Origin: Clostridia bacterium
GTDB taxonomy: Bacteria > Bacillota > Clostridia > Oscillospirales > Acutalibacteraceae
Direction: 5' to 3'
NCBI GenBank assembly: GCA_017399065.1
Contig: JAFQEL010000005.1
Location: forward strand, 1-42,930
DNA: 42,930 nt
Shown: positions 31,706 to 40,629 of the stretch, piece after piece
Numbering within the stretch: the first letter of the stretch is position 1
Layout of the letters: every line of letters starts with the position of its first letter
Notes under the pieces: generated by a model
Databases searched by the model: none
The model's input: only the letters and a program-made list of their open reading frames with translations
Told to the model about the DNA's origin: nothing
Made by a program: the position numbers and the translations under genes

Positions 31706-32296
31706 TTATTTGTACATTTCATCGTACTTGAACGGCTTGCGTTCACCGTCTTTTTGTATGTGGAAGCAGTTTTCACCGAGTGAGAAAATCGGGCGGTCGC
31801 TCTTGATTGAGTCGGAACTGACGTTGATCACCTTGCATCCGCTGATTTCTTCGTTGTAGCGTCTTACCTTTTCCTCATTCTTGCAGTTGAGGCTGATTAT
31901 TGCGCCTGTCTTGCTGTTGTGCTTTGAGCAGATAAGCTTCTCAACTCCGAGTCTTGAACAGATATCGTCAAGCAGAAAGTCGGCACTTGCACTGATGACT
32001 ACCGCAGGGCGCTCACGGTTTTCCTTGCGGAACCACTCGAAAACGTCCTTCTCGTGCTTGTCCCAGAATTTCTTTACGTTTTTCTCAAGGTTAATCAGAG
32101 GTACGTAGCAGTAAACGTGCTTTTTGACGTATGTCAGGTCTTTGATGCCGATGAAGAAGGGAATCATCATAACCAGCAGGTAGGGCACGCAGATTACAAT
32201 CCACGGGTTGTGTATCAGGCAGTACATCCAGAAAACCGAGCCGCTGTCAAACGGTACAACCGTTTTGTCAAAGTCAAAAATATCTATTTCTTTCAT
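31706..32296 (-). CDS. HAD-superfamily hydrolase (IB type)
   Basis: This 196-residue protein has the HAD motif I FDFDKTVVPFD, with nucleophile Asp8 and Asp10, motif II in VVISASADFLLDD (about residues 95-107), and a C-terminal SSDSIKSDRPI in place of the usual GDS-x-SD. A hydrophobic stretch of about 30 residues after motif I (VFWMYCLIHNPWIVICVPYL onward) may place it at the membrane, as in PgpC-type phosphatidylglycerophosphatases. The substrate is unknown. Start ATG 32296 follows GAGG. It is 10 bases after the MBL-fold gene, in the same minus-strand operon. Confidence 0.75.
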   Translation of the reverse strand: MKEIDIFDFDKTVVPFDSGSVFWMYCLIHNPWIVICVPYLLVMMIPFFIGIKDLTYVKKHVYCYVPLINLEKNVKKFWDKHEKDVFEWFRKENRERPAVVISASADFLLDDICSRLGVEKLICSKHNSKTGAIISLNCKNEEKVRRYNEEISGCKVINVSSDSIKSDRPIFSLGENCFHIQKDGERKPFKYDEMYK

Positions 32297-32306
32297 TGGC
32301 TTTTCC

Positions 32307-33629
32307 TCACATTTCAAATATACCTTCGTATCTTACGGGCAGGTTAGTGCTGTTGATGTCACCGCCGTTTGCAATAAATAAATCAAACAGCTCTTTTTTT
32401 CTTTCGTCGGTGTAAGTGTAACCCCACAGACGCTCTATCTTGCCGAAGTCTTCAAAGGTTTCGTCGGGCAGCTTTTCAATCTTGTCTGCCGAGTAGGGCA
32501 GGGGAAATTTAACAGTGCCGTCGGATGTTATGTAGTAGTTTGAGGCAATCTCGATTGCCCTGCGGTTGGCTTCAATTCGCGGATATTCTTCGTCAAACTT
32601 GATTCGGGTTATCGGGAATACAGCCGCATCCGCACCGAGAAGCTCATAAGCCTCTTTGTAAAGTCCGTTGTGACCGTGGTGAGCAATCTGTACGATGTCA
32701 CACTTGAGTGTTTCGCCGTAACGCTTTGTAAGCTCAAGGCTTGCAAGGTTGCTTGCATCACCCGGTATGAATATGCGTGAGCCTTCTGCGGTCAGCATAA
32801 CCATACACGATGAATCGTTATAATCCTTCATCACCTGCGGGTAAATATCCTCGTGAGTGCCCATTACGTCAAAGCAGAGGTTACGGATGTAAAAACGCTG
32901 ACCTGTGTGTATTTTGTAAGTCGGTATGTCTGTTTTGGTAAGCATTTTAAACAGCTTGCGTGAAAGAAGTATTTCTTCCGTGCCCCAGTACTGAGCGTTG
33001 CAGTTTGTGTCGGGAATAAGGTTGGAGTAAATGCCCTCGATAATAACATCGTCACGGTTGTAACGAAGGAAGTCCATAAACTTGGAAATGTGGTCGGAAT
33101 GTGCGTGAGTGAGAAGCCAGCCGTTTACAATAACCTTCTGACCTTCGGGTGTACGCTCACGCATAAACTTATAAATCCTGTCGTTGTCGTTAAACTGCAT
33201 ATAATGACCGCTGTCTACAACAAAGAAGCTGTAATCGGGACACTGCACCATAAGGCACATACCGCAGTCGATAAGTGTCTGGTCGCTTTCAAATCCGTAG
33301 AATGCTGTTTCGCCTTCACCTTCGCAGGTCTGCTCTGTGAAGCAGGGCACAATTCTTTTTTCGGTTGCGGCAACACGCAGTGTACCGTCGCACGGTGTGA
33401 AAAATGCGTTGATTACAATATCACCTGAAAGGCAGGTGTAGAGGTTTGAGTTAACGTCTGTCTGCTGTAAAACTTCAAACCCGTCCGATACAAGCAGGCT
33501 TAACCATTCATCATACTCTGCTTTTTTAACATTGCGGTAAAGACGCATAAAGCAGTTTTCACGGCAATCGTAGTCAGGCTCGTCAGCGTTTTCTCTGAAC
33601 AATCTGAATTTTTCAAAAATGCCTTTCAT
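32307..33629 (-). CDS. Metallo-beta-lactamase fold hydrolase
   Basis: This 440-residue protein has an N-terminal region of about 140 residues without a recognised family, then an MBL domain: VVDSGHYMQFN, LLTHAHSDHISKFMDFL (the HxHxDH metal motif, about residues 200-216), FIPGDASN, and IVQIAHHGHNGLYKEA, resembling the ComEC-type MBL group. The metal ligands are complete, so it should be an active zinc hydrolase, possibly on a nucleic acid or phosphoester. The substrate is unknown. Start ATG 33629 follows GAGGATACATATT; earlier in-frame codons lack a site. It may be co-transcribed with the HAD gene. Confidence 0.8.
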   Translation of the reverse strand: MKGIFEKFRLFRENADEPDYDCRENCFMRLYRNVKKAEYDEWLSLLVSDGFEVLQQTDVNSNLYTCLSGDIVINAFFTPCDGTLRVAATEKRIVPCFTEQTCEGEGETAFYGFESDQTLIDCGMCLMVQCPDYSFFVVDSGHYMQFNDNDRIYKFMRERTPEGQKVIVNGWLLTHAHSDHISKFMDFLRYNRDDVIIEGIYSNLIPDTNCNAQYWGTEEILLSRKLFKMLTKTDIPTYKIHTGQRFYIRNLCFDVMGTHEDIYPQVMKDYNDSSCMVMLTAEGSRIFIPGDASNLASLELTKRYGETLKCDIVQIAHHGHNGLYKEAYELLGADAAVFPITRIKFDEEYPRIEANRRAIEIASNYYITSDGTVKFPLPYSADKIEKLPDETFEDFGKIERLWGYTYTDERKKELFDLFIANGGDINSTNLPVRYEGIFEM

Positions 33630-33651
33630 AATATGTATCCTCATTTCTGAA

Positions 33652-33683
33652 AAAGGCAAGGTAAAAAAGTTCACCTTGCCTTT
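33652..33683 (-). terminator. Possible terminator or attenuator after yebC
   Basis: AAAGGCAAGGT (33652-33662) pairs with ACCTTGCCTTT (33673-33683). On the minus strand the right end is T-rich, but short. It separates yebC from the MBL-fold gene. Confidence 0.6.
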
Positions 33684-33694
33684 GATAAAGTCTA

Positions 33695-34432
33695 TTATTC
33701 TTCGTCGGGATTTTCCCAGTTGTGCCAGACTTCCTGAACGTCGTCGTTATCCTCGAACATTTCGAGCATCTTGTTCATGTTCTTGATATCGTCTTCGCTT
33801 GTGAGTGCTGTGTAAGTTGTGGGTACATACTGTACCTCTGCAACTGCAAAGCTGTAGCCTGCAGCTTCAAGTGCATCACGTACTGCGCCGAGGTCATTGG
33901 GCTCAGTGCGTACTTCGAATACGCTCTCGTCCTCTGTAATGAAGTCAACAGCACCTGCTTCAAGTGCAGCCTCCATAAGTGTCTCTTCATCAACATCCTC
34001 TGCTTCAATGAGGATTACACCGTAGCGGTTGAACATAAAGGAAACGCAGCCGCTCTGACCCATGTTTCCGCCGTACTTGTCGAAGTAGTGACGAACGTCG
34101 CCTGCAGTTCTGTTGCGGTTGTCTGTAAGAGCCTCGACGATAACTGCAATACCTGAGGGACCGTAGCCTTCGTACATGATTGACTCGTAATCTGCACCGC
34201 CTGTTTCGCCGCTTGCCTTTTTGATAATACGGTCGATGTTGTCGTTGGGTACGTTTGCAGCCTTAGCTTTTGCGATAATATCCTTGAGTTTGCTGTTTGA
34301 TGCGGGGTCGGGACCGCCCTCACGTACTGCAACTGCAATCTCTCTGCCGATTTTTGTAAATACCTTTGCACGTGCGCCGTCGGTCTTTTCCTTCTTACGC
34401 TTGATCGTGCTCCATTTGTTATGTCCTGACAT
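33695..34432 (-). CDS. yebC: YebC/PmpR family protein
   Basis: This 245-residue cytoplasmic protein begins [20 protein letters not shown], the classical YebC N-terminus. [23 protein letters not shown] and [20 protein letters not shown] complete the family signature. YebC-type proteins are reported as transcription factors, and some act in translation of difficult sequences; which applies here is not visible. The ATG at 34432 matches the conserved N-terminus, so I prefer it to the GTG at 34441. It has its own promoter and is first in the minus-strand group. Confidence 0.93.
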   Translation of the reverse strand: MSGHNKWSTIKRKKEKTDGARAKVFTKIGREIAVAVREGGPDPASNSKLKDIIAKAKAANVPNDNIDRIIKKASGETGGADYESIMYEGYGPSGIAVIVEALTDNRNRTAGDVRHYFDKYGGNMGQSGCVSFMFNRYGVILIEAEDVDEETLMEAALEAGAVDFITEDESVFEVRTEPNDLGAVRDALEAAGYSFAVAEVQYVPTTYTALTSEDDIKNMNKMLEMFEDNDDVQEVWHNWENPDEE

Positions 34433-34465
34433 TGATTTCACCGTTCCTTAATTTTTATCTTTAGT

Positions 34466-34494
34466 ATTGTATCACAAGTATTTATATTTTTCAA
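34466..34494 (-). promoter_or_regulatory. Promoter of yebC
   Basis: On the minus strand TTGAAA (34494-34489) and TACAAT (34471-34466) are 17 bases apart, about 35 bases before the yebC ATG. Confidence 0.65.
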
Positions 34495-34530
34495 CAGTTT
34501 TATTTCAAGGTAAAAAGAAAGTTAACCGCG

Positions 34531-34560
34531 TTGACACCTTGAAACTTAAAATGGTATATT
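34531..34560 (+). promoter_or_regulatory. Promoter of the secreted protein gene at 34588
   Basis: TTGACA (34531-34536) and TATATT (34555-34560) are separated by 18 bases and lie just before an AGGAGA site and the ATG at 34588. This leaves a very short leader. Confidence 0.75.
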
Positions 34561-34587
34561 GATATCAGAACAGGAGATGATATTTTT

Positions 34588-36201
34588 ATGAAAAATAAAG
34601 GCTTCATAAAGGCTCTGTGCTTGATTACGGTGCCGCTTCTGGTGCTGTCCGTGCTCGGCTTTTCTTCTTTTGCGGAGGACGAAACGCTTTGCAATAACGT
34701 TACAACCGCAGCGACCATAGCTGCAACGGATAATGACGCAATAACATGGTTTAACGGATATGACCATGGTGTAACTCCGAATATAAATGCAGTGCAGAAT
34801 TCCGACGGTACATACTGCCTTTGCGTTGTTATGAATGACGGATCGCTGAGCATTATCGAGCTTAACAAAGATTACAGTGTACGCAATAATATTGCAGTGC
34901 CGCTTCAGCTCTCAAGCTTTGCCGCTTTCTGTAAGGGCAACGACGGTACGTACTATGTGCTGTTTGCACAGCCGCTTGCCGTTGATAACCGCAACGGTAC
35001 AGCACTGAAGCTCGTCAATATCGGCTCTGACGGCAAAACAATACGCTCACTTGAGCTTAGCGGTATGGCAAGCGGCTCGTGGCTCGGAATTGCCGAAATC
35101 AACTGCGGCAACAACGCTATGACCGCAAACGGAAACTATCTGACAGGCTATATTGCGAGGGATATGTTCCCCGTAAAAACCAATCCGGTTACGGGTAAAG
35201 ACGAATTTACCGCTGACGGTGATGTTCATCAGTCATCCTATGCTTTTGCAATAGACCTTGACACCTTCAAGCAGGTTGAGGTTGAGCATATGTCTGCTAT
35301 TCCGTATGCCAGTCACTCTTTCCACCAGTTTATACTCAAAGACGGAAGCGATTTCGTTTACGTTGACCGCGGTGATGCTCTGCCAAAGAGGTCTTATCAC
35401 ATAACAAAGATGTCGGGCAATACTCAGTGGCGAAAGGTTGCTCAGGGTGACTCCTTTATTTTCAAGGGTACGTATGCAAGCAACCACACCTACGGTCAGC
35501 TTGGCGGATTTATGCGTTTTGGCAACAGCTATATGCTCACAGGTTCTTATCAGAATACTTCCGATTCTTTAGAACAGACATCCGCAAACATTTTTGTGCA
35601 GATGTTTGATACAGAAACGCTTACCGCTGAGCCTCAGTTTTACCTTACGGAATACACCGGTGATGATACCGTAATAAATCCCAAAGCGATAAAGACTGAC
35701 GACAGCTATGTTGCAATTCCTTATATGCTCTGTAACGATAAAGAAGATACGCAGGAAATTCACGTTCTGCTTGCCGATGCTTCGGGCGAAGCTGTATGGG
35801 ATAAGGCTGTTAAGGGCGACGGTGCAGACGCCGTGCTTCCCAGATACGGTCAGGTCTTTTATGATAGCTCAAGTGAAAGTATAGTATGGTTTGCGATAGT
35901 TAAAGGCAAACTGAATGCAAACAGTATTACTGTTGAATTACCGGAGCCGGAAGAGACAAGCGAGCCGACAGGTGAGGTTACGACTGCTCCCGAAGCTCCT
36001 TCAGTTCCTGACGATACAACCGACACGACGTCTTCAGCTACCGATAATGATACTACGGTGCCCGATATAACAGTATCACCTTCAGTACCCGAAACAACAG
36101 CTCCTTCGCAGGAGCCTTCAGGCGGAGAAATTACGATATGGCAAAGGATTGTAAACTTCTTTGTCGGAATCTGGAACTTCATAGTGTCACTTTTTAACTG
36201 A
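34588..36201 (+). CDS. Secreted protein with Thr/Glu/Pro-rich linker and hydrophobic tail
   Basis: This 537-residue protein has a signal peptide (KALCLITVPLLVLSVLGFSS). A large beta-rich ectodomain of about residues 45-445 follows, with repeated short strands (NSDGTYCLCVVMNDGSLSII, GNDGTYYVLFAQPL, KDGSDFVYVDRGD) that look like propeller blades. I recognise no named family. From about 445 to 510 it is a low-complexity linker rich in Thr, Pro, Glu and Asp, typical of cell-wall spanning regions. It ends with WQRIVNFFVGIWNFIVSLFN. Start ATG 34588 follows AGGAGATGATATTTTT. Its own promoter and terminator make it a single-gene unit. Confidence 0.75.
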   Translation: MKNKGFIKALCLITVPLLVLSVLGFSSFAEDETLCNNVTTAATIAATDNDAITWFNGYDHGVTPNINAVQNSDGTYCLCVVMNDGSLSIIELNKDYSVRNNIAVPLQLSSFAAFCKGNDGTYYVLFAQPLAVDNRNGTALKLVNIGSDGKTIRSLELSGMASGSWLGIAEINCGNNAMTANGNYLTGYIARDMFPVKTNPVTGKDEFTADGDVHQSSYAFAIDLDTFKQVEVEHMSAIPYASHSFHQFILKDGSDFVYVDRGDALPKRSYHITKMSGNTQWRKVAQGDSFIFKGTYASNHTYGQLGGFMRFGNSYMLTGSYQNTSDSLEQTSANIFVQMFDTETLTAEPQFYLTEYTGDDTVINPKAIKTDDSYVAIPYMLCNDKEDTQEIHVLLADASGEAVWDKAVKGDGADAVLPRYGQVFYDSSSESIVWFAIVKGKLNANSITVELPEPEETSEPTGEVTTAPEAPSVPDDTTDTTSSATDNDTTVPDITVSPSVPETTAPSQEPSGGEITIWQRIVNFFVGIWNFIVSLFN

Positions 36202-36205
36202 AAAT

Positions 36206-36245
36206 AAGACCTCTGTAATTCGCAATGAACTACAGAGGTCTTTGT
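36206..36245. terminator. Terminator shared by convergent genes
   Basis: AAGACCTCTGTA (36206-36217) pairs perfectly with TACAGAGGTCTT (36231-36242). A T-rich run follows on the plus strand and A-rich sequence precedes it, so it can serve both the secreted protein and trmK. Confidence 0.8.
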
Positions 36246-36919
36246 TATTTGTTTGCAATTTCTGCCAGCTTGTCGGCAACGCTGTAGAGCTTCTCAGCTG
36301 CTGTCGGGTCGGCACATCGCATATTGCCTGCATCGCGTACGTATCTGTCGGCAAGGCGGAGCAGATAATCTTTAGCGAGCGGATTTTCACAAGAGGGAAT
36401 CTCACCGTAATACTCATACCATTCGGGATATATGCGGCTTATTCCGTCAAAGTATACGCTCATAATGCAATAGGTTCTGCCTGAGTCTTCACATATGTTT
36501 TCTTTTTCAATTCTGAATCCGTTTTTGGTCAGAAAAGAGCGGAGAATTTCAGCGTGGCTCTGCGGCTGAAGCACAAGGTGCTTGTCGCTGTCCTTGAGCC
36601 ACGGAGCTTTTTCTATAAGCTCGGCAATAAGTATTCCGCCCATACCGCTGAAAATTATATCGTCGGCTTCGTCAGGCTCAACTTTGTCGAGGCCGCTTGC
36701 AAGGCGCAGGCTGATTTTGTCGGAAAAGCCTGCATTTTTTACGTTGATTTCAGCATTAGCTATCGGCCCGGGCCTTACGTCTGAGCCTATTGCAGAGGTG
36801 CATATTCCGTTTTCAACCAGATATATCGGCAGGTGAGCGTGGTCTGTACCTATGTCGGCAATTTTTTTGCCGCAACGGACATAGTCCGCTGCGGCCTTAA
36901 GTCTTGGTGAAAGCTTCAT
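36245..36919 (-). CDS. trmK: tRNA (adenine22-N1)-methyltransferase
   Basis: TrmK (224 residues) uses S-adenosylmethionine to methylate A22 of tRNA in Gram-positive bacteria. The N-terminal Rossmann fold shows LSPRLKAAADYVRCGKKIADIGTDHAHLPIYL, with the SAM-binding DIGTDHA loop. Then come ADDIIFSGMGGILIAELIEKA and HLVLQPQSHAEILRSFL, family hallmarks. A C-terminal helical domain completes the protein. The length is normal. The ATG is at 36919, four bases after the DUF1858 gene, so the two are co-transcribed. Confidence 0.9.
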   Translation of the reverse strand: MKLSPRLKAAADYVRCGKKIADIGTDHAHLPIYLVENGICTSAIGSDVRPGPIANAEINVKNAGFSDKISLRLASGLDKVEPDEADDIIFSGMGGILIAELIEKAPWLKDSDKHLVLQPQSHAEILRSFLTKNGFRIEKENICEDSGRTYCIMSVYFDGISRIYPEWYEYYGEIPSCENPLAKDYLLRLADRYVRDAGNMRCADPTAAEKLYSVADKLAEIANK

Positions 36920-36922
36920 TTC

Positions 36923-37123
36923 TTACTTTGCAAGTGCTGCGTTGAGCTTTGCAACAAGCTCATCAACGTCAACGCCGTGTACTCTGCATGCCTGCTCTAC
37001 GCTTTCGCCTCTTGCAGAGGGACAGCCGAGGCAGTGCATACCCATTTCGAGAAAATAGGGTGCAAGCTCACGGTGTGCGTCAAGTACATCGCCGATTGTC
37101 ATTGTTTTATCAATAGTTGTCAT
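36923..37123 (-). CDS. DUF1858 domain protein
   Basis: This 66-residue protein consists only of a DUF1858 domain: TMTIGDVLDAHRELAPYFLEMGMHCLGCPSARGESVEQACRVHG. The MHCLGC pair of cysteines and a later Cys fit the family's redox or metal-binding appearance; the domain is also found fused to hybrid-cluster-type proteins. The function is unknown. Start ATG 37123 is preceded by AAAGGATG. It heads a two-gene operon with trmK and has a consensus promoter divergent from the metallophosphoesterase operon. Confidence 0.85.
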   Translation of the reverse strand: MTTIDKTMTIGDVLDAHRELAPYFLEMGMHCLGCPSARGESVEQACRVHGVDVDELVAKLNAALAK

Positions 37124-37154
37124 TTTAAGTCATCCTTTCTTTGTAACTGCTTTT

Positions 37155-37183
37155 ATTTTATCAGTATTTATAGCGTTTGTCAA
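37155..37183 (-). promoter_or_regulatory. Promoter of the DUF1858-trmK operon
   Basis: On the minus strand TTGACA (37183-37178) and TAAAAT (37160-37155) are 17 bases apart, about 30 bases before the start at 37123. Confidence 0.75.
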
Positions 37184-37184
37184 C

Positions 37185-37213
37185 TTGACATTGATATCAA
37201 TGTAATGTAAAAT
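37185..37213 (+). promoter_or_regulatory. Promoter of the phosphoesterase-glycoside hydrolase operon, with palindrome
   Basis: TTGACA (37185-37190) and TAAAAT (37208-37213) are 17 bases apart. The perfect palindrome ACATTGATATCAATGT (37188-37203) overlaps the -35 and spacer, and GTAAAATTTTAC (37207-37218) covers the -10. The divergent minus-strand -35 is one base away, so one regulator bound here could affect both operons. Confidence 0.7.
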
Positions 37214-37249
37214 TTTACTGTATATTTATAATTACTGCAGGTGAGTTTT

Positions 37250-38383
37250 ATGACACTTAATTTCAATAACGGCAAATTCCGCATTCTCCAGGTCAGCGAC
37301 CCGCAGGATATGCACTATCCCCGTCGTTCTATGCTCAAAATGCTTGATAAGGCTTACGATACGCTCAAGCCGGACCTTGTTGTATTTACGGGCGATAATG
37401 TGCTTAGCAATCATCTTCTCGACGCACGCTTCGGCAACAAAAAGGTTGCAGAGGGTAAGGGTGCAACTTTAGTCAGAATGAGGGAGTCTCTTGCCGTTAT
37501 TCTCGATCCGCTTCAGAAGAGGAATATTCCTTTTGCAATGATTTTCGGAAATCACGATGATATGTGCGAAATGACAAAAGAGGAAATTATCGACCTCTAC
37601 CGTGAGTATTCCTGCTTTGTCGGTCTTGTCGATACCTACGGTAACGGTGATGTAGGTACACATAATATCCCTATTTACTCGGGTGGAAAGCCTGCTTTCA
37701 ATCTCTGGATGATGGATACGTCCCGTATTGATAAAGAGCTTGATAAGGGTTTTGAGGGCGTTACGACAGATGCCGTTGAGTGGTATGTGAATACAAGTAA
37801 CGAGCTTGCTGCACAAAATTCGGGCAAGCCCGTGCCGTCACTTATGTTCCAGCACATTCCGATGAGCGAGATTGATGAGTGTGTTGAAGAGTGCGGACCC
37901 GATGACGAAGGCGCAGTCCGCCTTTACGATAAGAAGCGTTATATACGCCTCAAGCCCGAAAAGGTAAACAGCGGCAGACTTTACGAGCCTACACCCGGCT
38001 GTAAGGATAACTACGGTCAGTTCGATGCCGTAAAACAGCAGGGCGATGTGCTGGCAGTTGTCTACGGTCACCACCATATGAATATGTTTGATATCACGCA
38101 CGAGGGTGTCAGAATGATTCAGACTCCTGCTGCTTCCTTCCGTTGCTACGGCAACAGCCTCAGAGGTGTCAGGGTGTTTGATATTGACGAGAATAATCCC
38201 GACACATTTGAAACAACGCACTATACATATTTTGACCTTCTCGGCAAAACTCCTGCATCAATGGTAAGCTATTTCATCGATGCGGATGACCTTGAGAAAC
38301 CGAGACGTGCGGCAATTGCAGCACTTTCCGTTGGTGCTGCGGCAGGCGTTGCGGCACTTGTTGTTAAAAAGCTGAAAAAATAA
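37250..38383 (+). CDS. Calcineurin-like metallophosphoesterase
   Basis: This 377-residue protein has the metal-binding motifs of the superfamily in order: SDPQD at residues 16-20 (the usual DxH has Gln in place of His), FTGDN, MIFGNHDD, FQHIPM and VYGHHHMNMFD. It resembles the Dcr2/purple-acid-type group of phosphoesterases. The C-terminus is a small, Ala-rich hydrophobic segment ending VVKKLKK, a possible membrane or electrostatic anchor. There is no signal peptide. Start ATG 37250 follows AGGTGA. It is the first gene of an operon with two glycoside hydrolase-like proteins, so its substrate may be a phosphorylated sugar or lipid; this is an inference. Confidence 0.8.
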   Translation: MTLNFNNGKFRILQVSDPQDMHYPRRSMLKMLDKAYDTLKPDLVVFTGDNVLSNHLLDARFGNKKVAEGKGATLVRMRESLAVILDPLQKRNIPFAMIFGNHDDMCEMTKEEIIDLYREYSCFVGLVDTYGNGDVGTHNIPIYSGGKPAFNLWMMDTSRIDKELDKGFEGVTTDAVEWYVNTSNELAAQNSGKPVPSLMFQHIPMSEIDECVEECGPDDEGAVRLYDKKRYIRLKPEKVNSGRLYEPTPGCKDNYGQFDAVKQQGDVLAVVYGHHHMNMFDITHEGVRMIQTPAASFRCYGNSLRGVRVFDIDENNPDTFETTHYTYFDLLGKTPASMVSYFIDADDLEKPRRAAIAALSVGAAAGVAALVVKKLKK

Positions 38384-38405
38384 AAACAGGTAAAGGGTGA
38401 TTGGT

Positions 38406-40625
38406 ATGAAATACGATTTTTCTTTTCTCAGTGTAAATGCTGTCGGTGAAGCAGCAGAGTATGCCCGTGAGCTTTTCAGTGAAGAGATCGAACTGCGTGC
38501 AGGATATAAGCCTTTTGAGGGCGGTGAGCCTTGCGTTGACCTTGTCAGTGACAGCTCTGTTGGCGATAAAGATACATATATTATTGAGCAGGACGGCTCA
38601 CATATCAAAATAACAGCACAGGGTATCAGAGGACTTATATTCGGTTACTCGTACTTTCTGCGAAAATGCGTTTTTTCTTCCAATAAAATTACCCTTATCC
38701 GCAATATTGACGGTGTGTATACACCCGATAAAAAAATCAGAGGTCACCAGTGCGGTTACCGCACAATCCCTAACACCTACGATGCGTGGGGCCCTGACGA
38801 GTATTTCCGTTTTTATCGCGATATTATGGCTTTCGGCTGTAACACCTGTGAGCATATTCCCGGTGGCGATAAGGACGAGAAAAATCCGCTGATGAAATAT
38901 CATCCGCTTGAGCTTGCCGCTAAGGCGAGCGAATATGCTGATAAGCTTGATATGGATGTATCCTGCTGGTATCCCAATAAAGATGAGGAAGACGAAGAAA
39001 CGGCACTTGCTAAAAGACGCAAGGTGTTTGAAACAATGCCGAGAATCAATGCAATCTTTCCTCCCGGCGGTGACCCCGGTGAGATGGACGGCGATGACTT
39101 TGTAAAACGTTGTATTGCTATTTCAAAGGTGCTCAAGTCTGTCAAGCCGAATGCCGAGATGTGGCCTTCTGCCCAGGCTCCTCATTCCAATATCACCTGG
39201 CCTGAGGATTTTATGGGCGAAATGGAAAAGCTGCCTGACGAGATTACTGGTGTCATCACAGGCCCCAACCACGCATTCCTTATGGATGACCTCAGACGTA
39301 AGCTTCCGGCTAAATATCCTATCAGATTTTACCCCGATATAACCCATAACGTAAGATGTGAATATCCCGTGCATTTTGACAGGGACGATTGGCATTATGC
39401 GCTTGCATCAACTCTCAGCCGTGAGAGTATTAACCCAAGACCCACCGAATACAGACTCCTTCACCGACTCACTCGTCCTTACGTTGTCGGCAGTGTCAGC
39501 TACTCTGAGGGCGTAAATGACGATGTCAATAAAGCTGTATGGAGCGATATGGACTTCTTTCCCGATGTGTCGCTTTACGATACGCTTTGTGACTATGCAC
39601 GCTTCTTCATCTGGCAGGCAGATGCAAAGAAAATTGCCGATGCTATTCTCGGCCTTGAGCGTAACTGGGAGGGTGACCCTGCGGAGAATCCGCATATCGA
39701 GCACACTCTGCAGATTATCGAGTCGGAGCTTGAAAAAGCACCCGCACTTATAAACAACTGGCGTTTTGTAATGATGCTCTTCAGAGCAAAGTGCGATATG
39801 CTTGTCCGTCGCAGAAGACAGTTTGAGCTTGAGCTTATTAATGAAGCAAGATGCTTTGCCGCAAAAGGTGATTTTGAAAGTGCACGCAAAGAGCTTATGA
39901 CAGACTACGACGGAGAATATTATGCACTGCGTGCTTCACTCGGTGAGCTTGCTGACAAGCTGTTTGAGCAGATTGGTATGCAGCTCGATGTTGAGAATTA
40001 TCACGCATCGGGTTGGGAGAGAGGCGCTACTCTCGATACAATCGACCTGCCTGTAACCGACAGAGCGTGGCTCCTCGGCAGATACGAGGCTGCCGATTCT
40101 ATGCCGGAGGGTGAGCGTGAAGCTTTCCTTGAGCGTGTATTCAACCGCAATAAAATCGGCAAGGGCGAGTACTACTATTCGTTTGCTGAATACGGCTTTG
40201 GTGTGCTCGGTGAAAGACAGAAGGGCGAGTTCTATATGGACTATCAGGGAGACAGACCCGAGGTCAACAACGGCTCAATTCCGATGTGTATGCTCAAGGC
40301 TTTTGACAACTATACTTTCGTTTGTAAGCTTGCAGGCTTCGAGCCCGATACCGATTATAAGCTTCGTATTACATACAAGAAAAATAAATACGATATGTTT
40401 GACAGCTTCTATATCAAGGCTAACGGTACTGATATTTACCGCGGCAAATTTTTCGGCGGCGAAAAGGATGAGCAGTTTGAGAGTGAAATGCTCAACGACC
40501 GCTTTACCTGTGCGGTTTACGATTTGCCTGCATCCGTTTTTGAAAACGGCTGTGTAGCTCTTGAAATAGGCGAGGAGCACGTAGGCGTAGTACTCAGTGA
40601 GTTCAAGATTTATAAAGGAGAATAA
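38406..40625 (+). CDS. Glycoside hydrolase-like protein (GH20/GH67-type N-terminal fold)
   Basis: This 739-residue protein lacks a signal peptide. The first 100 residues resemble the zincin-like N-terminal domain found before GH20 and GH67 catalytic barrels (DTYIIEQDGSHIKITAQGIR, LIFGYSYFLRK). A TIM-barrel-like part follows (residues about 110-420) with CNTCEHIPGGDK, NAIFPPGGDPGEMDGDD and EMWPSAQAPHSNITWPEDF. A helical region comes next (about 430-560), and a C-terminal beta domain with YDMFDSFYIKANGTDIYRG. The PPGGDPG motif is conserved in related uncharacterised proteins. I cannot name a CAZy family or the catalytic residues. Start ATG 38406 follows GGGTGAT. It sits between the phosphoesterase and the GH5 enzyme, with gaps of 22 and four bases. 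Confidence 0.7.
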   Translation: MKYDFSFLSVNAVGEAAEYARELFSEEIELRAGYKPFEGGEPCVDLVSDSSVGDKDTYIIEQDGSHIKITAQGIRGLIFGYSYFLRKCVFSSNKITLIRNIDGVYTPDKKIRGHQCGYRTIPNTYDAWGPDEYFRFYRDIMAFGCNTCEHIPGGDKDEKNPLMKYHPLELAAKASEYADKLDMDVSCWYPNKDEEDEETALAKRRKVFETMPRINAIFPPGGDPGEMDGDDFVKRCIAISKVLKSVKPNAEMWPSAQAPHSNITWPEDFMGEMEKLPDEITGVITGPNHAFLMDDLRRKLPAKYPIRFYPDITHNVRCEYPVHFDRDDWHYALASTLSRESINPRPTEYRLLHRLTRPYVVGSVSYSEGVNDDVNKAVWSDMDFFPDVSLYDTLCDYARFFIWQADAKKIADAILGLERNWEGDPAENPHIEHTLQIIESELEKAPALINNWRFVMMLFRAKCDMLVRRRRQFELELINEARCFAAKGDFESARKELMTDYDGEYYALRASLGELADKLFEQIGMQLDVENYHASGWERGATLDTIDLPVTDRAWLLGRYEAADSMPEGEREAFLERVFNRNKIGKGEYYYSFAEYGFGVLGERQKGEFYMDYQGDRPEVNNGSIPMCMLKAFDNYTFVCKLAGFEPDTDYKLRITYKKNKYDMFDSFYIKANGTDIYRGKFFGGEKDEQFESEMLNDRFTCAVYDLPASVFENGCVALEIGEEHVGVVLSEFKIYKGE

Positions 40626-40629
40626 GAGC

